Positions 10,532 through 22,732 of a stretch of 64,000 nt of DNA are shown here, one piece after another. Position 1 is the first letter of the stretch, and each line of letters begins with the position of its first letter. Source of the stretch: Lunularia cruciata (taxonomy: Eukaryota; Streptophyta; Marchantiopsida; Lunulariales; Lunulariaceae). The stretch is taken from the NCBI GenBank assembly GCA_948567375.1, contig OX419755.1, forward strand, positions 60,771,945 to 60,835,944, given 5' to 3'. A program made the translations under genes and the position numbers. The notes beneath the pieces are model-generated. The model ran no database searches, was not told where the DNA came from, and worked only from the letters and a program-made list of their open reading frames with translations.

Positions 10532-13500
10532 GCTTATAGGCATAATGCCAATATAGGCTTTTTGATCGATGTCAATCTGCTCCTGTGAGTAGTTGAGCAC
10601 TATGGCGAGCAGCTGAAGCCTTCAGTTGCACTTCCATCCTCAAATGTAAATTAATCACAATGTGCTCAACATGTATGGCGCGGATGCTGTTTCCTCATAC
10701 CAATTTTATTCTGATCTCTTGACCTGAGAGTTGCCTATTGCAAAGAACTTCAGTGCCGAGGGAGGAGTCGATAGTTTTGTAGTATCCTGTGACCTGATAA
10801 CATTGTAACAGTTAATGATTTCATTCTTGACGAACTCTCCAATGCGGAATTTAGAGTTGTATTTTCTTTGGTGTTGAAAAGAGGGGTAGCAAGGCGACTG
10901 CCTGTTCCAGGTTTGTACCTGAACCCCCTATTTGTACAATGAATTTAATGACGACGACCATATACTCGTCCCCAGATGATCTTCTCCTTTCCAGAAGCTG
11001 CATGGTGTAGTGGTTTATTGCATCTTGAGGTTGCGACTGTTATGATCTTTGTCTACTGAGTACCCTACAAAATGCAGAGTTTCTTGAAGCTTACAGTCTA
11101 TTTGAAATGTTCGCCTTCAGACATTCCTACATAGGTACCGTCACCTTTCGTAGGTACTTCATGACTCTCAAGGGGATCCGCTTATGTAGGGGGTGTTATA
11201 TTGATAGCTGGTGGTGAAGGCGGTTGTCATCCGTCTACAGAATGGGAACCTCTTGAATGTTAAGAAGTATTTTAGAACAGATACCGCAAGTTTCCGTTGA
11301 AACCAGGCGGACTCCTCCCGGTCGTGAAATGTGAAGAGGAAAAGGTCGTCCGGAGTAGGGTATATGACTAGGCTTCAACACACCGAAGACCTGTGGTGAA
11401 TGGACTGCAAGTTATTTACCTCATGCTTCGGGGTGGAAAGCCGCCTTACTGGTATTTTACCGTAAAGGGATTATCTAGTACCGAATACTTGTCAGCAGCA
11501 ATCACGGCAATATTTAGACGTCAGAATTATTCTTAATTGCAAGTCAAAGCCATCGGGGTACAGATTTGACAATTTGAGGTGTTGAGTGCACTCAAAGAGA
11601 GCTATTAAGGCTTTCAGTCTGGAGTGCATTCACTTTTTTACTATAGAGAAACGGTTCTACTATTCTCGTCCGGAGACTGACTTCTGGTTACACGAAGCTA
11701 AGCTGACCTGAGTAATCTACCTGATAAAATCATGGCGAAAGACGGGTCGTCGAGCAGTTAAGTGACTGTCTAGTGCGGAAAACACGAAAGCCCCAAGTGT
11801 AATCTGTTGACACGAGATGGAAATTGTGTCGCCGGTCGGGGGTAGAAACTCATACCGCCAGTGTGGGGGCCTTCACATCATGTGTTTGGTCGATCAATCA
11901 ATCATGGAGGTTCATGTCGGAATAGCCCGACTGAGAAAACCAGGGTCGTTTGTGAAAGGAGCTTCAGAGAGCTGACCATAAAAGCATGAGCCAATCATCT
12001 TCCATGGAAACAGTGATCTGGATTCAATTTATCCTACCGCAGGCGGTTTGGTCTAGTCTCCCCGTCCGGTCACACGAATGATTTCATAAAGGTCAGTCAT
12101 GCCGATACCAGAAGATCGGGGTTAAGTACATCATTTGCATGGATGATAAGGTAGAAGAAGTTCAGGTAATCGATGTGGTTCTCACAAAACACATGGCTGG
12201 GTGGGCAAAAGAGATGGGGACAGAACAAATGAATGAAGGCTAGATTGTAATTCAGCCAATATCCCCTAGGCGGTATATGGTGAGAGTTGCGGATATGGGG
12301 GCTGGCATCCCATGTTTATAAGGAAGGGTTAGTTTGCAGAGACTCAGAAGTTTCTTCTTCGGATCGGTGGATAGCTGGGCACATCACCAGTCGCAAAGTG
12401 CATGGTGGCGAAATGCCTGCCTCGTGGATGGACTGCTAGCTTGCGGTTCACTTATTCCATTGGGTGCATGATATTTTTTGAAGCACTCGTGACAGATATC
12501 CATATCTCTAAATATTCCTTTATGGGCACAAATGTTGTTGCTTCCCAGGTGTCCCTTACAAGCGAGTTGCAAGCACGGCATCTGGCTGCGCTTTATAGCT
12601 CCCCTCACGACATCTTAGGATTGAAGAAATTAGAGCGGCTCGGCTGGCTACTCCACTCCCCTTCCTCCCTTCAGCTTAAGAAGAATTTGGCGTCCAACTT
12701 TTACAGTAATCATACCACCGAACCTACTCGATCATCGTCTAAAGAGGTTTGACGGTCGAGTGAGAAAGAGAAGAATGAAAATGACTTGCTACTCGGCACC
12801 AGCGCTTGGTAGTGTTGCGCAAGGAATTGGCGGAAGAAATTTCTTTCAAGCGTGTCTTCATTCAAGGAGCAAAATCAGGACGACGATGGGCAAGGCTGGA
12901 TGGGATGTATAGAGGTTGTTGCTACAATCACGAAAAATCTCCTTGGAAAAGGGGCACATGAATGATAGAGTAGTGGTATATTTAGGTACGGTGAACCCAC
13001 TGCCCATGCAGCACCGAAAATATCGACATCTATAGCCGGCGCTGAGTAGCTATCAAGAGGTCCCACCAGAAATCTCGCCGCATTATCTCTATTACTGCGA
13101 AGAAGTATACCTAGCTGCACCTGCAAGTCAAACACTTAGCCTTAAACCGGAGAACTGGAAGAGAAGAGAAGTGAAACAATGACAGTCATGGCTGATGTGG
13201 GGCTCATATGGATAATTTTGTTTTATGGCGAAAGCAGAGCGGCTGCCGAGTAGTTAAGTGACAACACAGATGGGGCCAAAAGGACAATAAAGTCTGATTC
13301 CGATTCGGATTCCTACATGAGGCCATCTTCTTCTGGGGGCGAGAAGAAGTGGCCTTCCCGTTAGAGACTTGGCAAAAGACACAAGACCCACACTTGGAAG
13401 AACGAGTCAATCTAGAATCGGTTACGCTTTTCCTATCAGCAAAGTATATGGGAAAAGCAAAAGGGTCCACCTCCACCTCCGCCCCCACGTAATATATGGG

Positions 13501-14489
13501 ACAAATTCCGGCTTAAAGAGTAAAGAAAGGGGGAATGCACTTTCCTTCCTTCTCTTCCTATCCAAGAAGCAGATGAGGAGAAGGTCTCCATGAGCTTCTC
13601 CGGCTGCTGTTGCAGCTGCTTCGTCGTCATTTAAAATCTGAGTATACGCATCTGAGGTGTCGTGCCCTGTGGGGGCGCTCGGGAACAAGAGTCAAAATAC
13701 CACCATGTGTGAGCAAAGTAAAAACATGGTCCGTCAGTAGCTGATGCAGGCTGAGGTACGTGTAGATACCCTCGAGAAGATGGGGAGGTGCTGCAGTGGG
13801 GGGACCACAGCCAAGCCCAATTCCTAGTTGTGTGTTGTAGTAAATGTAAATAGCCAATTTATAGAATTGGGACCATCGCCCTGAACCCTCGCAGGCTAGT
13901 TAAATACTGCCACCATTGGAACGAACGAACCCGAAGAAGACGAAGAACCATGTTGTGGTGATAGTAGTAGTCGTAGAAGTACCCCACACACACCCGACGC
14001 TCAGCTCAGCAACAGGAAATGGATGGATGGTAAAGCTAGTTAGGCTAGTCGTGCACTCAATGGGAAATACCGAATTGTATGGAACGGAACGAGGTGGGGT
14101 GGAGTGGGGGAGGATTTGAGTGATTGATGGGTGGTACGAGGAAGACAAAAGAGCAATCGATGACGAGTATAATATAACGCCTTTCGTAGTATCTCACACT
14201 ATCTATCCATACAGTAGTGATGGATGGATAGTGTGACGGTTAAGCAGCAGCAGCAGATTTTACTTTCTCTCAATTAGACTTTCTTCCGGGGATCAAAACT
14301 TTTGTTGCTCGATGAATGGATTAATGGATATTAGTAGGGGCTAAAAAGACACCTTACATACAGTGAGTTACCATTATTCTTTCCTCTTCTTTTCATTAAG
14401 CGTGGTGATTAAGACAAAGATCTTCCTCAGCAGAGCTTAAGGAAAGAGAGGGCAGCCAGTGACAAACATCCTTGTTCGATGTCAATAAT
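10532..14489. other. SS4 3' flank and intergenic DNA; no gene recognised
   Basis: The first 300-400 bases after the SS4 stop are probably 3' untranslated sequence. Beyond that, composition is not AT-rich, yet no open frame matches a family I know. The longest, 12402-12752 plus (116 residues), overlaps a minus-strand frame and has no domain-like features. A 17-bp inverted repeat with one mismatch and a 9-nt spacer lies at 14194-14236. Confidence 0.5.
14194..14236. repeat. Imperfect fold-back: 17-bp arms, 9-nt spacer
   Basis: Left arm TCACACTATCTATCCAT (14194-14210), spacer of 9 nt, right arm 14220-14236 complementary with a single mismatch. Intergenic. It resembles the tight fold-backs elsewhere in the window but has a longer loop. 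Confidence 0.85.
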
Positions 14490-14649
14490 AGAAAGAATAG
14501 CACAGTAGCCTCAGCATGTGGGTTCGATTCTTAGCCACCAGTCTACCAATACAAATCCCATGGGCAAGGTGGTGGATCCTCCCTGAGACCATCCTTGAGA
14601 GGAAAACCGGTCACGAGTGAATGAATCTATCTGAATCAGAAGAATAGCA
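14490..14649 (+). mobile_element. SINE-like insertion with target-site duplications
   Basis: A body of about 135 bp (14503-14637) is flanked by near-identical direct repeats, AGAAAGAATAGCA (14490-14502) and AGAAGAATAGCA (14638-14649), which look like target-site duplications. Near the 5' end, GTGGGTTCGATTC fits the RNA polymerase III B box of tRNA-derived SINEs, about 20 bases after a GTAGCCTCAGCA segment that could be a weak A box. There is no clear poly(A) tail. No second copy was seen in the window, so the family is unsupported. Confidence 0.5.
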
Positions 14650-17600
14650 AGAGCCGGTCAAATTGACGTGCCCAACACAACATTTCTTTGTCTTCTCTCT
14701 ATCTGCGACTTTAAGGAGTGAAGACGCGGAGGGCTATGAGAGTGAGTGATGTGACGGATGGCTGTGTGTCCGTCACAAGGTGGAGACGAGCAAGTTTGTC
14801 CCCTCTCTGCAAATCCATGAACGCCTTTTAGGAGAAGAATCTCCTTATTCCATTCCACCACAAACTTTTGAAGGAGAAACGAGACCTCAGAGAGTATAAT
14901 CTGAAACTAGTGTACTGTAGTGTACTGCAGATAATTGTCACGTCGAGGGCAGGACGATACGACGTCACCTGCCTGTGATCGAGACGTGGTTTGTTGATTC
15001 GTCCAAACCAGGGTTACCTCCACGGTGAAGGTCCTAATCTAAGGCCGCACGATCCTGCGTGCCGTCTAATCGAGTCCATAGAACCTAAAACTGTATACCT
15101 CACCGATATTTCTACTGTAGGGAATACCCCTCTCATATGACGTCGTATGTTGTTCCTCCGTTTTACTCTTGGCCATTTCGCGGAAACCAGAGTTAATTGT
15201 TTGAATCTTTTGGATTCAACTCTAGTTAGTTGGTGGTGTATAAAATCAAATAAACGAACAAGATTTGATCCTAGACAGGATTCTACCAGATTGTAACTAG
15301 AGTGAAAGAAGAAATGCAAACTCTGGTTTGCGATTTTGGACGACGACTACGACGGTCTGTACCGTGCCATAGGTGTGTAAGAGATGTCCACCTTTTTGGC
15401 TTTTATTCTATGACCGGAATCATCCGATCTCATCCAGAGGATGATGAAAGAATGATGAATGGGTGGTGGTTCAGTCGTCGCCAATTCTATTCTCTTCTAT
15501 GTCATGTCATGACATGCTAAATGTACCACGGTACAATAACATCAACAGGCCCGTGAACCTCCCTATCCATATTTTGTGGAGGAGGCTGTGTAATTTGCCT
15601 GTACTTTACAGAAACCGGGACTTGGACCACCGGTAGTGGAAGTGGAAGAAGTTTGTGAAAGAGACAATTTGATTCGTCGGTACCGCTGCCAAGTAACACC
15701 TACGTAGATGAACTCAGTGCACCGCAGGTTACCTCACTAGATACGGTAGGGGGGAGGAATTACTTCTAAGTTAGATGGCTACCGTCCTGTTCCGTCCTGT
15801 TCATAGTCAAATCCAGGCAATGCAATGCAATGCACGAGATCGCCTTCTAGCTTTATCTTTGAGCGGAGCACGTCCCTGGCTGGATCTACAGTAACAGTCA
15901 ATGTGACATGACGCGAAAGCTTGGTCTTTACAAAAGTACATTACTTCCGCTGAGTACAGTAGCAGCAAGTTGGAAGACGAGGAAGAAAGGTAAAGACTCA
16001 CACTACAGTTGGCCCCGTCGCACATCTTCTCCTACACTACATATGTTTTCTTTCTTCCTTCCGTCCTTCCTTCTCCGCTACCACCAATACTGTTGAAGTT
16101 CAAGTACGGGCTCCAAGTCCACCTTACATGATAAGTTCAGACAGCAGCGAAGTGTCGTACTGTCTCTTCACTGGACATGCCTTGATTGTTTTCTTCGTTT
16201 GGTGGTCTGTCCGTCTATCTGTTTGGCTGCTGCTGTATAACACTTTCTCCCATGCCCCCACGGGCTCTGGCTGTGCGCCAGATGTCTTGCTTTCGAATTC
16301 CCGGGCTATTGACAAAGAAATTTTGCCTCGATGTCCAAGCAAAAGCAACATTTTAGCTACGAAAGAAGAGGATGGACAAGTAAGATCCACTAACTTGGAC
16401 CACTTTTATTTGTTTGTACAAGCTTGTGGGACTTGACTTGTGGGTGTTGTTTAGAGACATCGAGTCAAGGGAACTCTGATGATGATGGAGAGGAGACTTA
16501 GTAAGTTCTAATATAATTATTACGATTAGATTTGCAAAGAGGGCAAGTTGTTTGGTATCTTGGCCATGTTTTTTTTATCTCTCATCCAAATTTGTCGCTC
16601 TAAATATAGGCTCGCCTCGACAATTTTCGACCACCTACTAGTCATATAGCATCGAACTGAGAGGCACAAATGTAAATTTTTTTCCCTCGAATTGGATTGA
16701 AAGTTGACTGTTTAAAGGTTTGCCAATTTTTGTTTTCTTGAAAGACTTTTGATTCGTGAAACTTGATGAAAGAGTGAAATGGATTATTTCTGTGCACCAA
16801 CGCGTGCGAATAAGACGAAGGACTAGAGTGTGGGAGTAGTCGATATCCGTTTCCATTACGAGGTAAGTAAGGAGAAAATCCAAAATGATAGAACGGAGTT
16901 GGGCGGGGGAGGTTGAGTGAAAGGGGGAGCAGATTGGGAAGAATATTTTCACCGTCAAAAAGGGCGATGGGATGTGTTGTTGAGCATGCACATCAAGGTG
17001 GCCAGTCAGCGGGAAAGGGATATGTATGTGGTGTGTGCCATATCGAACCTGCCGCCAGAGCAACGTCGGCTATGACGTCAGCCCCTTGATACGCTTCCCC
17101 CAAACAAACATACAGAGAGCGCTTGACACGCCTCTTCGGCCAACAGATACCACTTGGCGTGCACTGCACGTCTCTGTGCGTCTGTCTCGCTCTCTTACTT
17201 CTCTCGCCTTTACCTTTTCCCTCGCTTCTTACTCTTCTTTCTCGTCGTCGTCGTCGTCGTCTTCTCGTTCTTCTCGTCTTCGACAACCGCGTCGTAGTCC
17301 GGCCAGGCCAAGTCTAGTCCAGCTCTCGCTTTTCCGAAAGACCACAGAGGAGCAGAGGAGAGGTAAGGACGAGAATCCCTCAAATCTACCCTACGGGTCG
17401 AAACTCAAGGCCTTTGGAAACAGGCACAAGTAGAAGCACACTGTTGCTGTAGACAAAGTCAAATCAGTGCCTACCTTCCTACCCCTTCGCTTAGTGCTAA
17501 ATGTGACCTGAAATTATCTGGAACGGAACAGTAGGACGTTGTGGAAGGACAAGGAGCACACTTCGATGACAACGACAACAACAACAATGACGCAATCAGC

Positions 17601-19610
17601 CACTGCCTACCGTTGTTTGTAGAGATCAGACCTAAAATCGAAACCTGCACGCACATGTTTATCTGCTTCAAACTGCTTAGAATGGGAACCTAGGGAAAGC
17701 ACTACGGAAAGGGAAGAAAGCGTTTACTTAGAACAAGATCACAACGCAGCTTGTTTACTGTACATGTCCTTAGCAATGTCGCTCCATGGGCCTGCCTACC
17801 TGCAACGTGCACGGTCTCGGATGACTCCGCTCTGAGCATCGGGCATCTTATCCTGCGTGAAGGTTGGCTGCTTGTCTGACACGAATGCCTCCGAGATCTT
17901 AGACAGAAGATCTCGTTGCTGCTGCTGAATGCAAGTGCAATAAAGTTCCCATCGAACGCGTTGAAACTGCACTGCTTTTCAACCTTCTTGAATTTCTCTC
18001 CAGGCCCTGGTAGACTTTGCATCCCACTCCATTAAAGGTTCCTTGTGCCACTTCTAATGAAATTGACGGAAGCGACGACTTGACTTGGTATACCAGAAGG
18101 CAAAGCTGTCAAAGACAATATGGTGACCTTTTCTCAACCGACCGACAATATCGAATACCACGCGCAATGCAGCAGGGAAGTAAACATTACCGGATAGCTT
18201 CTTCACACATCAAGACGATAGTCTCAGCAGTGCATACCACGTTCCGGGACAAATCATGACTGCAATACACAGCTCGTCTCAGACATGAAGGTCTCAATCT
18301 TCTGATCGAGTGTCCACGACAATCTAGCCCTCTAATCAACGACACTCACACACAAGACCCCCGATTCGAGTGAGACTAACTTCACACATTTAAAACAACA
18401 AGAGCAGAGAGGCAAATTGCTCTCTTTCATCAATGATAGTACACCAGCAGAAGAGTAAGATAACACTTTATCATGTCAGATCTGTACATGGATGAATTCC
18501 AGTACTACTACGCTGAATTTACATCTGATCGTATCATACAGTTTATTCCACCGGACTACTCATCAGCACTTTACACGTGCGGATTGCTGCCTAGTATAAA
18601 CATAGTGATTAATACGAAGATTCTCCCGAGCCAACCGACAGCAGCCTTATTTCCAACTTGTTCATCAATTCCAGTGTACTTTACTCTCGCAGCTTGATAA
18701 GAAGCGCCTAGAGCAATCACAGGGTAGTGCAGACCAACTTAAGCGAAAATCTTGACTACCATTAACTACAATGAAATGATTCATGACAGCCTGAAATAAG
18801 AAATGCCTATCTACTTTTCTGAGAGACTGAAGGGGCTTGCCGCAGCAGCTAATTGTTAGCTGCAGCAAGCATCAAGAGCTTATATGTGGAACTCTAGTGG
18901 AAAGTTGCATTTGGCCGGCTCTAGCGGAAGGTCTGGCTAGTGTAAGTAAGCAATCTGCACAATTGCTGGTACATTTCGGCGGAATGGATTAGGCCATTCA
19001 GGACTATAGTACTCGAGAAGGACCAAGTGCCGCTGGCGAGGATGGACCCAATATTATTTACACGACCGGAAGCAAATCGTTACACAATCAACTCCACTTG
19101 AAAGAAATCAGCTTGATCCTAATTGCTGCTGTCGAGACTATCTGCCGTCGAGATCGTGGCAATGCAAGGAATGTGATCTTGCAGCCACCCACCATGACAA
19201 CTTGCTTCCTTCTGAAAGTGCTGTGCTCCGCGGCTGTTATTAATCTTTATCGATGATGTCATTCGTTCACCACACCGACGGTCGGCCAGGCCATAAGATA
19301 ATGACCGTGCCTGTGCGGGCTTCCCTGTGTATAAGGTACACTTGGAGAATCAACCCCGTGGTCGTGCTGAGAAACGAGGTGTTTGAGCTGTACATTATAG
19401 TTTGAGAAGGCAATACCATCTCAATTTCGTTCTAATGGGTGCAATAAACTCTCGTAGGTTGACTCGCTCCCCGTTCCGAAACATCAAATCTATCATTTAC
19501 TCATCTAAACTGTACACAGACGCCACCGCACCGGCCGGCCCACTCCTTCGAAGCTCTGTACAGAAATCACTCGTCTTCAGGAGGCCGGTGTAATCTGGTG
19601 TCGTGACTTC
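14650..19610. other. Intergenic DNA downstream of PLATZ; no gene recognised
   Basis: Many short overlapping open frames on both strands, none resembling a known protein; the longest (17026-17433 plus, 16638-17063 minus) are low-complexity or overlap others. Contains a TCG trinucleotide tract near 17243-17265 and a 9-bp inverted repeat at 17892-17915. The 3' untranslated region of the PLATZ gene probably lies just left of 19611. Confidence 0.5.
17243..17265. repeat. TCG trinucleotide microsatellite
   Basis: A short run of TCG units in a pyrimidine-rich stretch (TCTTCTCG variants on both sides). It gives serine-rich and arginine-rich frames that are artefacts of the repeat. Confidence 0.85.
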
Positions 19611-21179
19611 TTATGTGTAAGGGGCTCTGTGAGGAATGCCCTTCCGTCGCTTAGTTCGTAATGTGTTGGTCGGCGGGGGCGTTCTTGGAGACATGTCAGA
19701 TGACTGCTGAGCTAGCGGTGACATCTGCTTGCTCTTTTCATCAGACGGACTTTCGTTCTCAGCAGAAGCAGAAGTAGAAGCAACAGCAGTACCAATCTCA
19801 GGGTGGCTGCTGGTCCCCGTGGTCGAACTGCTCTTCTCTTTCTTAACCTTCTCTTTCTTTGCCGTGGATGATGTAACTTCCTCCGATTCGGCAACAGAAC
19901 GTCCAATGCTGGTGGTACCAGCTACATTCCCAATTCGTGGCTGGAGAACGAAGGTCGAGTCATTGTGACGCTTGATGCCCTTAAGCTGAATTACCCACAA
20001 AACAAGAAAACACTATTAGTTCAGAGCTTCAGATTCCAAAATCACTTCGCCCAACCAAGTTGCATTGTGTTGAAGCCCAAAGCCTAACACTACAGGAGAT
20101 GAACAATGATCACCGAAAAACGTCGAGCATCAAAGCACTGTCAATTACTCAGAGAGGTAATTCAAGAGGGTGGTGGTGATCAAATTCATTTCAGGCTTAA
20201 AGCGACTGCAAGCTTGACAGCGTCCTGATTATATACCTTGCAGCCAAGGGAGCAGTAACGGTATTGATCCACCAGGCTCCTTTCGCATGTTTCACACATG
20301 TTGGTGACGCCCTTAGCCGGCCTTGGTTGGGGTCGTTCATTCAGGAAGACGACTCTTGCACTGTTAATGATGTACGTCTGGACGCCAAACACGTCCAACA
20401 CCTTCGCCAACTCATTGACCCTTATGACATCATGGTAGGAAGAGCGTCGCACCTGAAATTAACGTAGAAAATTATCGAAGTTAACACCTTGGAATCTGAA
20501 TCATGTGTGAAGTAAAGACACTATGCACTAATGTGGCCACTCCAGCTAAGTGACTTCTTTGATTTCCTCAAAGAGTCCCTTACAAATGCCAACCCGGATC
20601 ACTACTCATTCAGGAAATACACACCGTCGCCAGGGAAATCGGAACCAGCAATGTGATGCACTAGAGGTCGAGTGCTTTCATAGAAGAGAGAATGTTCTTC
20701 ACCTGAACGATATAGTGATCACGATGCTCTGCAAGGCACAACGAGCACAGTGCCTCTCCCATGCAGTCGAGGCAGTACATATTGCACTCGCTCTTGTTGC
20801 CGGAAGCTCCATGGGTGTGGCATGACTGGAAGAATGGTGTCTCCAACAATGGTTCCAACCAGGCCGGGTACAATTCCGTAGCATCGTGGCTGAGAGTGTC
20901 AGTGACTGGAGCACTCTGAAAAGGAAACACATTTCGCAGATGCAACTGAGTTAGCTTACGTGAATCCATTGAGAGATAAAGACGAACTCTTCGACCACTG
21001 GATGGGATTAAGATGACCGATGTCGACTGCAAGATAGAGCTTTGCGATTGAAGAGGACTTGCAACAAATCTCCCGAACGACGAACATAAGTGAGGATAGT
21101 ACTAAGTACCCTAAAGTGCAATGTGCCAAACCATACAATCTCTGTGGTGCTTAAGAAGTTGGTCAATTGAACTCACCAT
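19611..21179 (-). CDS. PLATZ-family zinc-dependent DNA-binding protein
   Basis: PLATZ proteins are plant-specific Zn-dependent DNA-binding factors, usually repressors at A/T-rich sites, acting in the nucleus. Minus-strand exons: first exon ending at 21177 in ATG|GTGAGT, then 20703-20915, 20237-20452 and 19611-19985; every junction is in phase. The protein has [14 protein letters not shown], a B-box-like Cys/His cluster (C-H-...[12 protein letters not shown]...LCSLC...H-RDH), then [11 protein letters not shown], the family signature [17 protein letters not shown], and a second Cys cluster CETCERSL...YCSLGCK. The C-terminal third is Ser/Lys-rich and ends in [10 protein letters not shown], typical of the family. 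From the ATG at 21177-21179 it is 268 residues. The frame also stays open upstream to an ATG at 21446, which would add 89 residues; the short form better fits family length. Confidence 0.93.
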
Positions 21180-22563
21180 ATTCTTCACGTTCTTCCTAGC
21201 CTTTGAAGAACTAGTCTGACGAGGGGGAGTGGAATCGTTAGCCAGTGTGACTGTGACTAAAAACGGATGAATGTCCTTAATAAAATCCTCAAAACGACGC
21301 CGAGTTTTTGCAGATGGTTCAATTGGGTTGTCTTCAAATTCAGTGCGTCGGAAAGCAATCCATACTACACAGCTGCATTGAAGTGGAACGATCCAATTAG
21401 AAAGACTGAGCAGCAAGCCTGGTCCTGGTGACAATGCGCAATGCAATAATTGCGATGATGCAGTAGCCCAGGTTCAGACTGAATAAACAGAATGCGGAAG
21501 ATCTAATGGTGGACCTGGTCAATGGGAGGCGAAGTTCGCAAGAATACCTGCTTGCATGCAGTGCTATGCATTGTTGGATACGCTTGCTCTCGGGGGAGTG
21601 CACAACCTTGTTCAGACTTCTGTTACTAAATGGAAAGAAGATTCGAATTTTCCCAGAGTCTCTGAAACTGCTTCCAATTCCCAGAACACCAATTTCACTC
21701 GTTCAATATATGACCGAACGCCCGATCGTCCGGATGACAATGTAGAGGTACTAAATTCCTTCTCCGCTTGAGTGGTGTCGGTAGGTCCTGTACCACGATG
21801 TATCCCAGTTCGGTCTACTTCGGAAGAAGTCGATACTGTTACGCTACTAAAGCTGTGAGTGAAGGAATGAGAGAGACACCAATTGAGCACCGAAAAACAG
21901 TTGCAGCTATCGATATGATGATCACCAATTTCTTCCCCCTACATTCAAGTCCTTCCTTCCTTTTCCTTCTCCCTTAACGAGCGAGACTGACAGTCACACA
22001 CGCAAGCAAGCTTCACAAGTAGTAAGGTTCACAACAGCAGCAGCAGCAGGTAGCAGTCAGTTTCTTCCTCTGTGAACAAGAGAATGAGGGCAGGAACGGA
22101 AGGAGCAAGGGAAGGTGTGGTAGAAAAGGGAATGATGGACCGGACGTGATCAAAAGTCTTTTCAGGCTGCCGCAGGAAGACAGACTCTCCCGTTCCGTCG
22201 CCAGGGTTTGGTGGAAAATACACACCCCGGGCGCCACGTGGGCGAGGTTAGGGGTTGCCCTGCCTCGGCTCTAGTGGTACCTGCGACTAGTCTGCCACAT
22301 GTGTAATAAAACACCAAACTGGCTGTAGTTCACCAGAGAAGAGTGTATAAAAACCGCTGAGGGCAAATAAGTGTCACGCACGTCTGCAAGAGCCGTCCCG
22401 AATGGGAAAGCGTCTCGCACCGACGCGACTGGAGGCTACATAGTAGGAACGAAGAAAGGGGAAGCAGAAGGCAAAGGTGGGCTACCGACAGCCTCAGCGG
22501 AGCGTCCTTCGAGTGTTTCTGCGCCACCCACCCGCAACGGCCTGTAAATTTAGTCTCTCACCA

Positions 22564-22593
22564 GGACGGACCAGTCGAGCGACCGGTCCGTCC
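22564..22593. repeat. Fold-back: 14-bp arms, 2-nt spacer, one mismatch
   Basis: Left arm GGACGGACCAGTCG (22564-22577), spacer AG, right arm CGACCGGTCCGTCC (22580-22593). One of 14 positions is unpaired. It is 105 bp from the next fold-back and about 1.4 kb upstream of the PLATZ start. Confidence 0.9.
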
Positions 22594-22698
22594 GCGCCGA
22601 CTCCCTTGTCCTCTTGACGGGTTGGTTGACGGGAAGGAGAGCCACCAAAGTCAGAACTGGAGAGAACAGATTACATGCCGGCCGTGTGGTAATCCGGT

Positions 22699-22732
22699 CA
22701 CCCAGCAGTTGCCCTAGGGCAACTTCTGGGTG
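22699..22732. repeat. Fold-back: 16-bp arms, 2-nt spacer, one mismatch
   Basis: Left arm CACCCAGCAGTTGCCC (22699-22714), spacer TA, right arm GGGCAACTTCTGGGTG (22717-22732). One mismatch in 16. CCGG words flank both sides, suggesting the original palindrome was longer. Confidence 0.92.

Noticed and set aside
12402-12752. 116-residue plus-strand ORF
   Set aside because: No domain or family resemblance, overlapped by a minus-strand frame, no supporting splice or context signal.
14518-14534. tRNA gene suggested by GGTTCGATTC
   Set aside because: No acceptor stem, anticodon arm or CCA-side pairing; better explained as a SINE B box.
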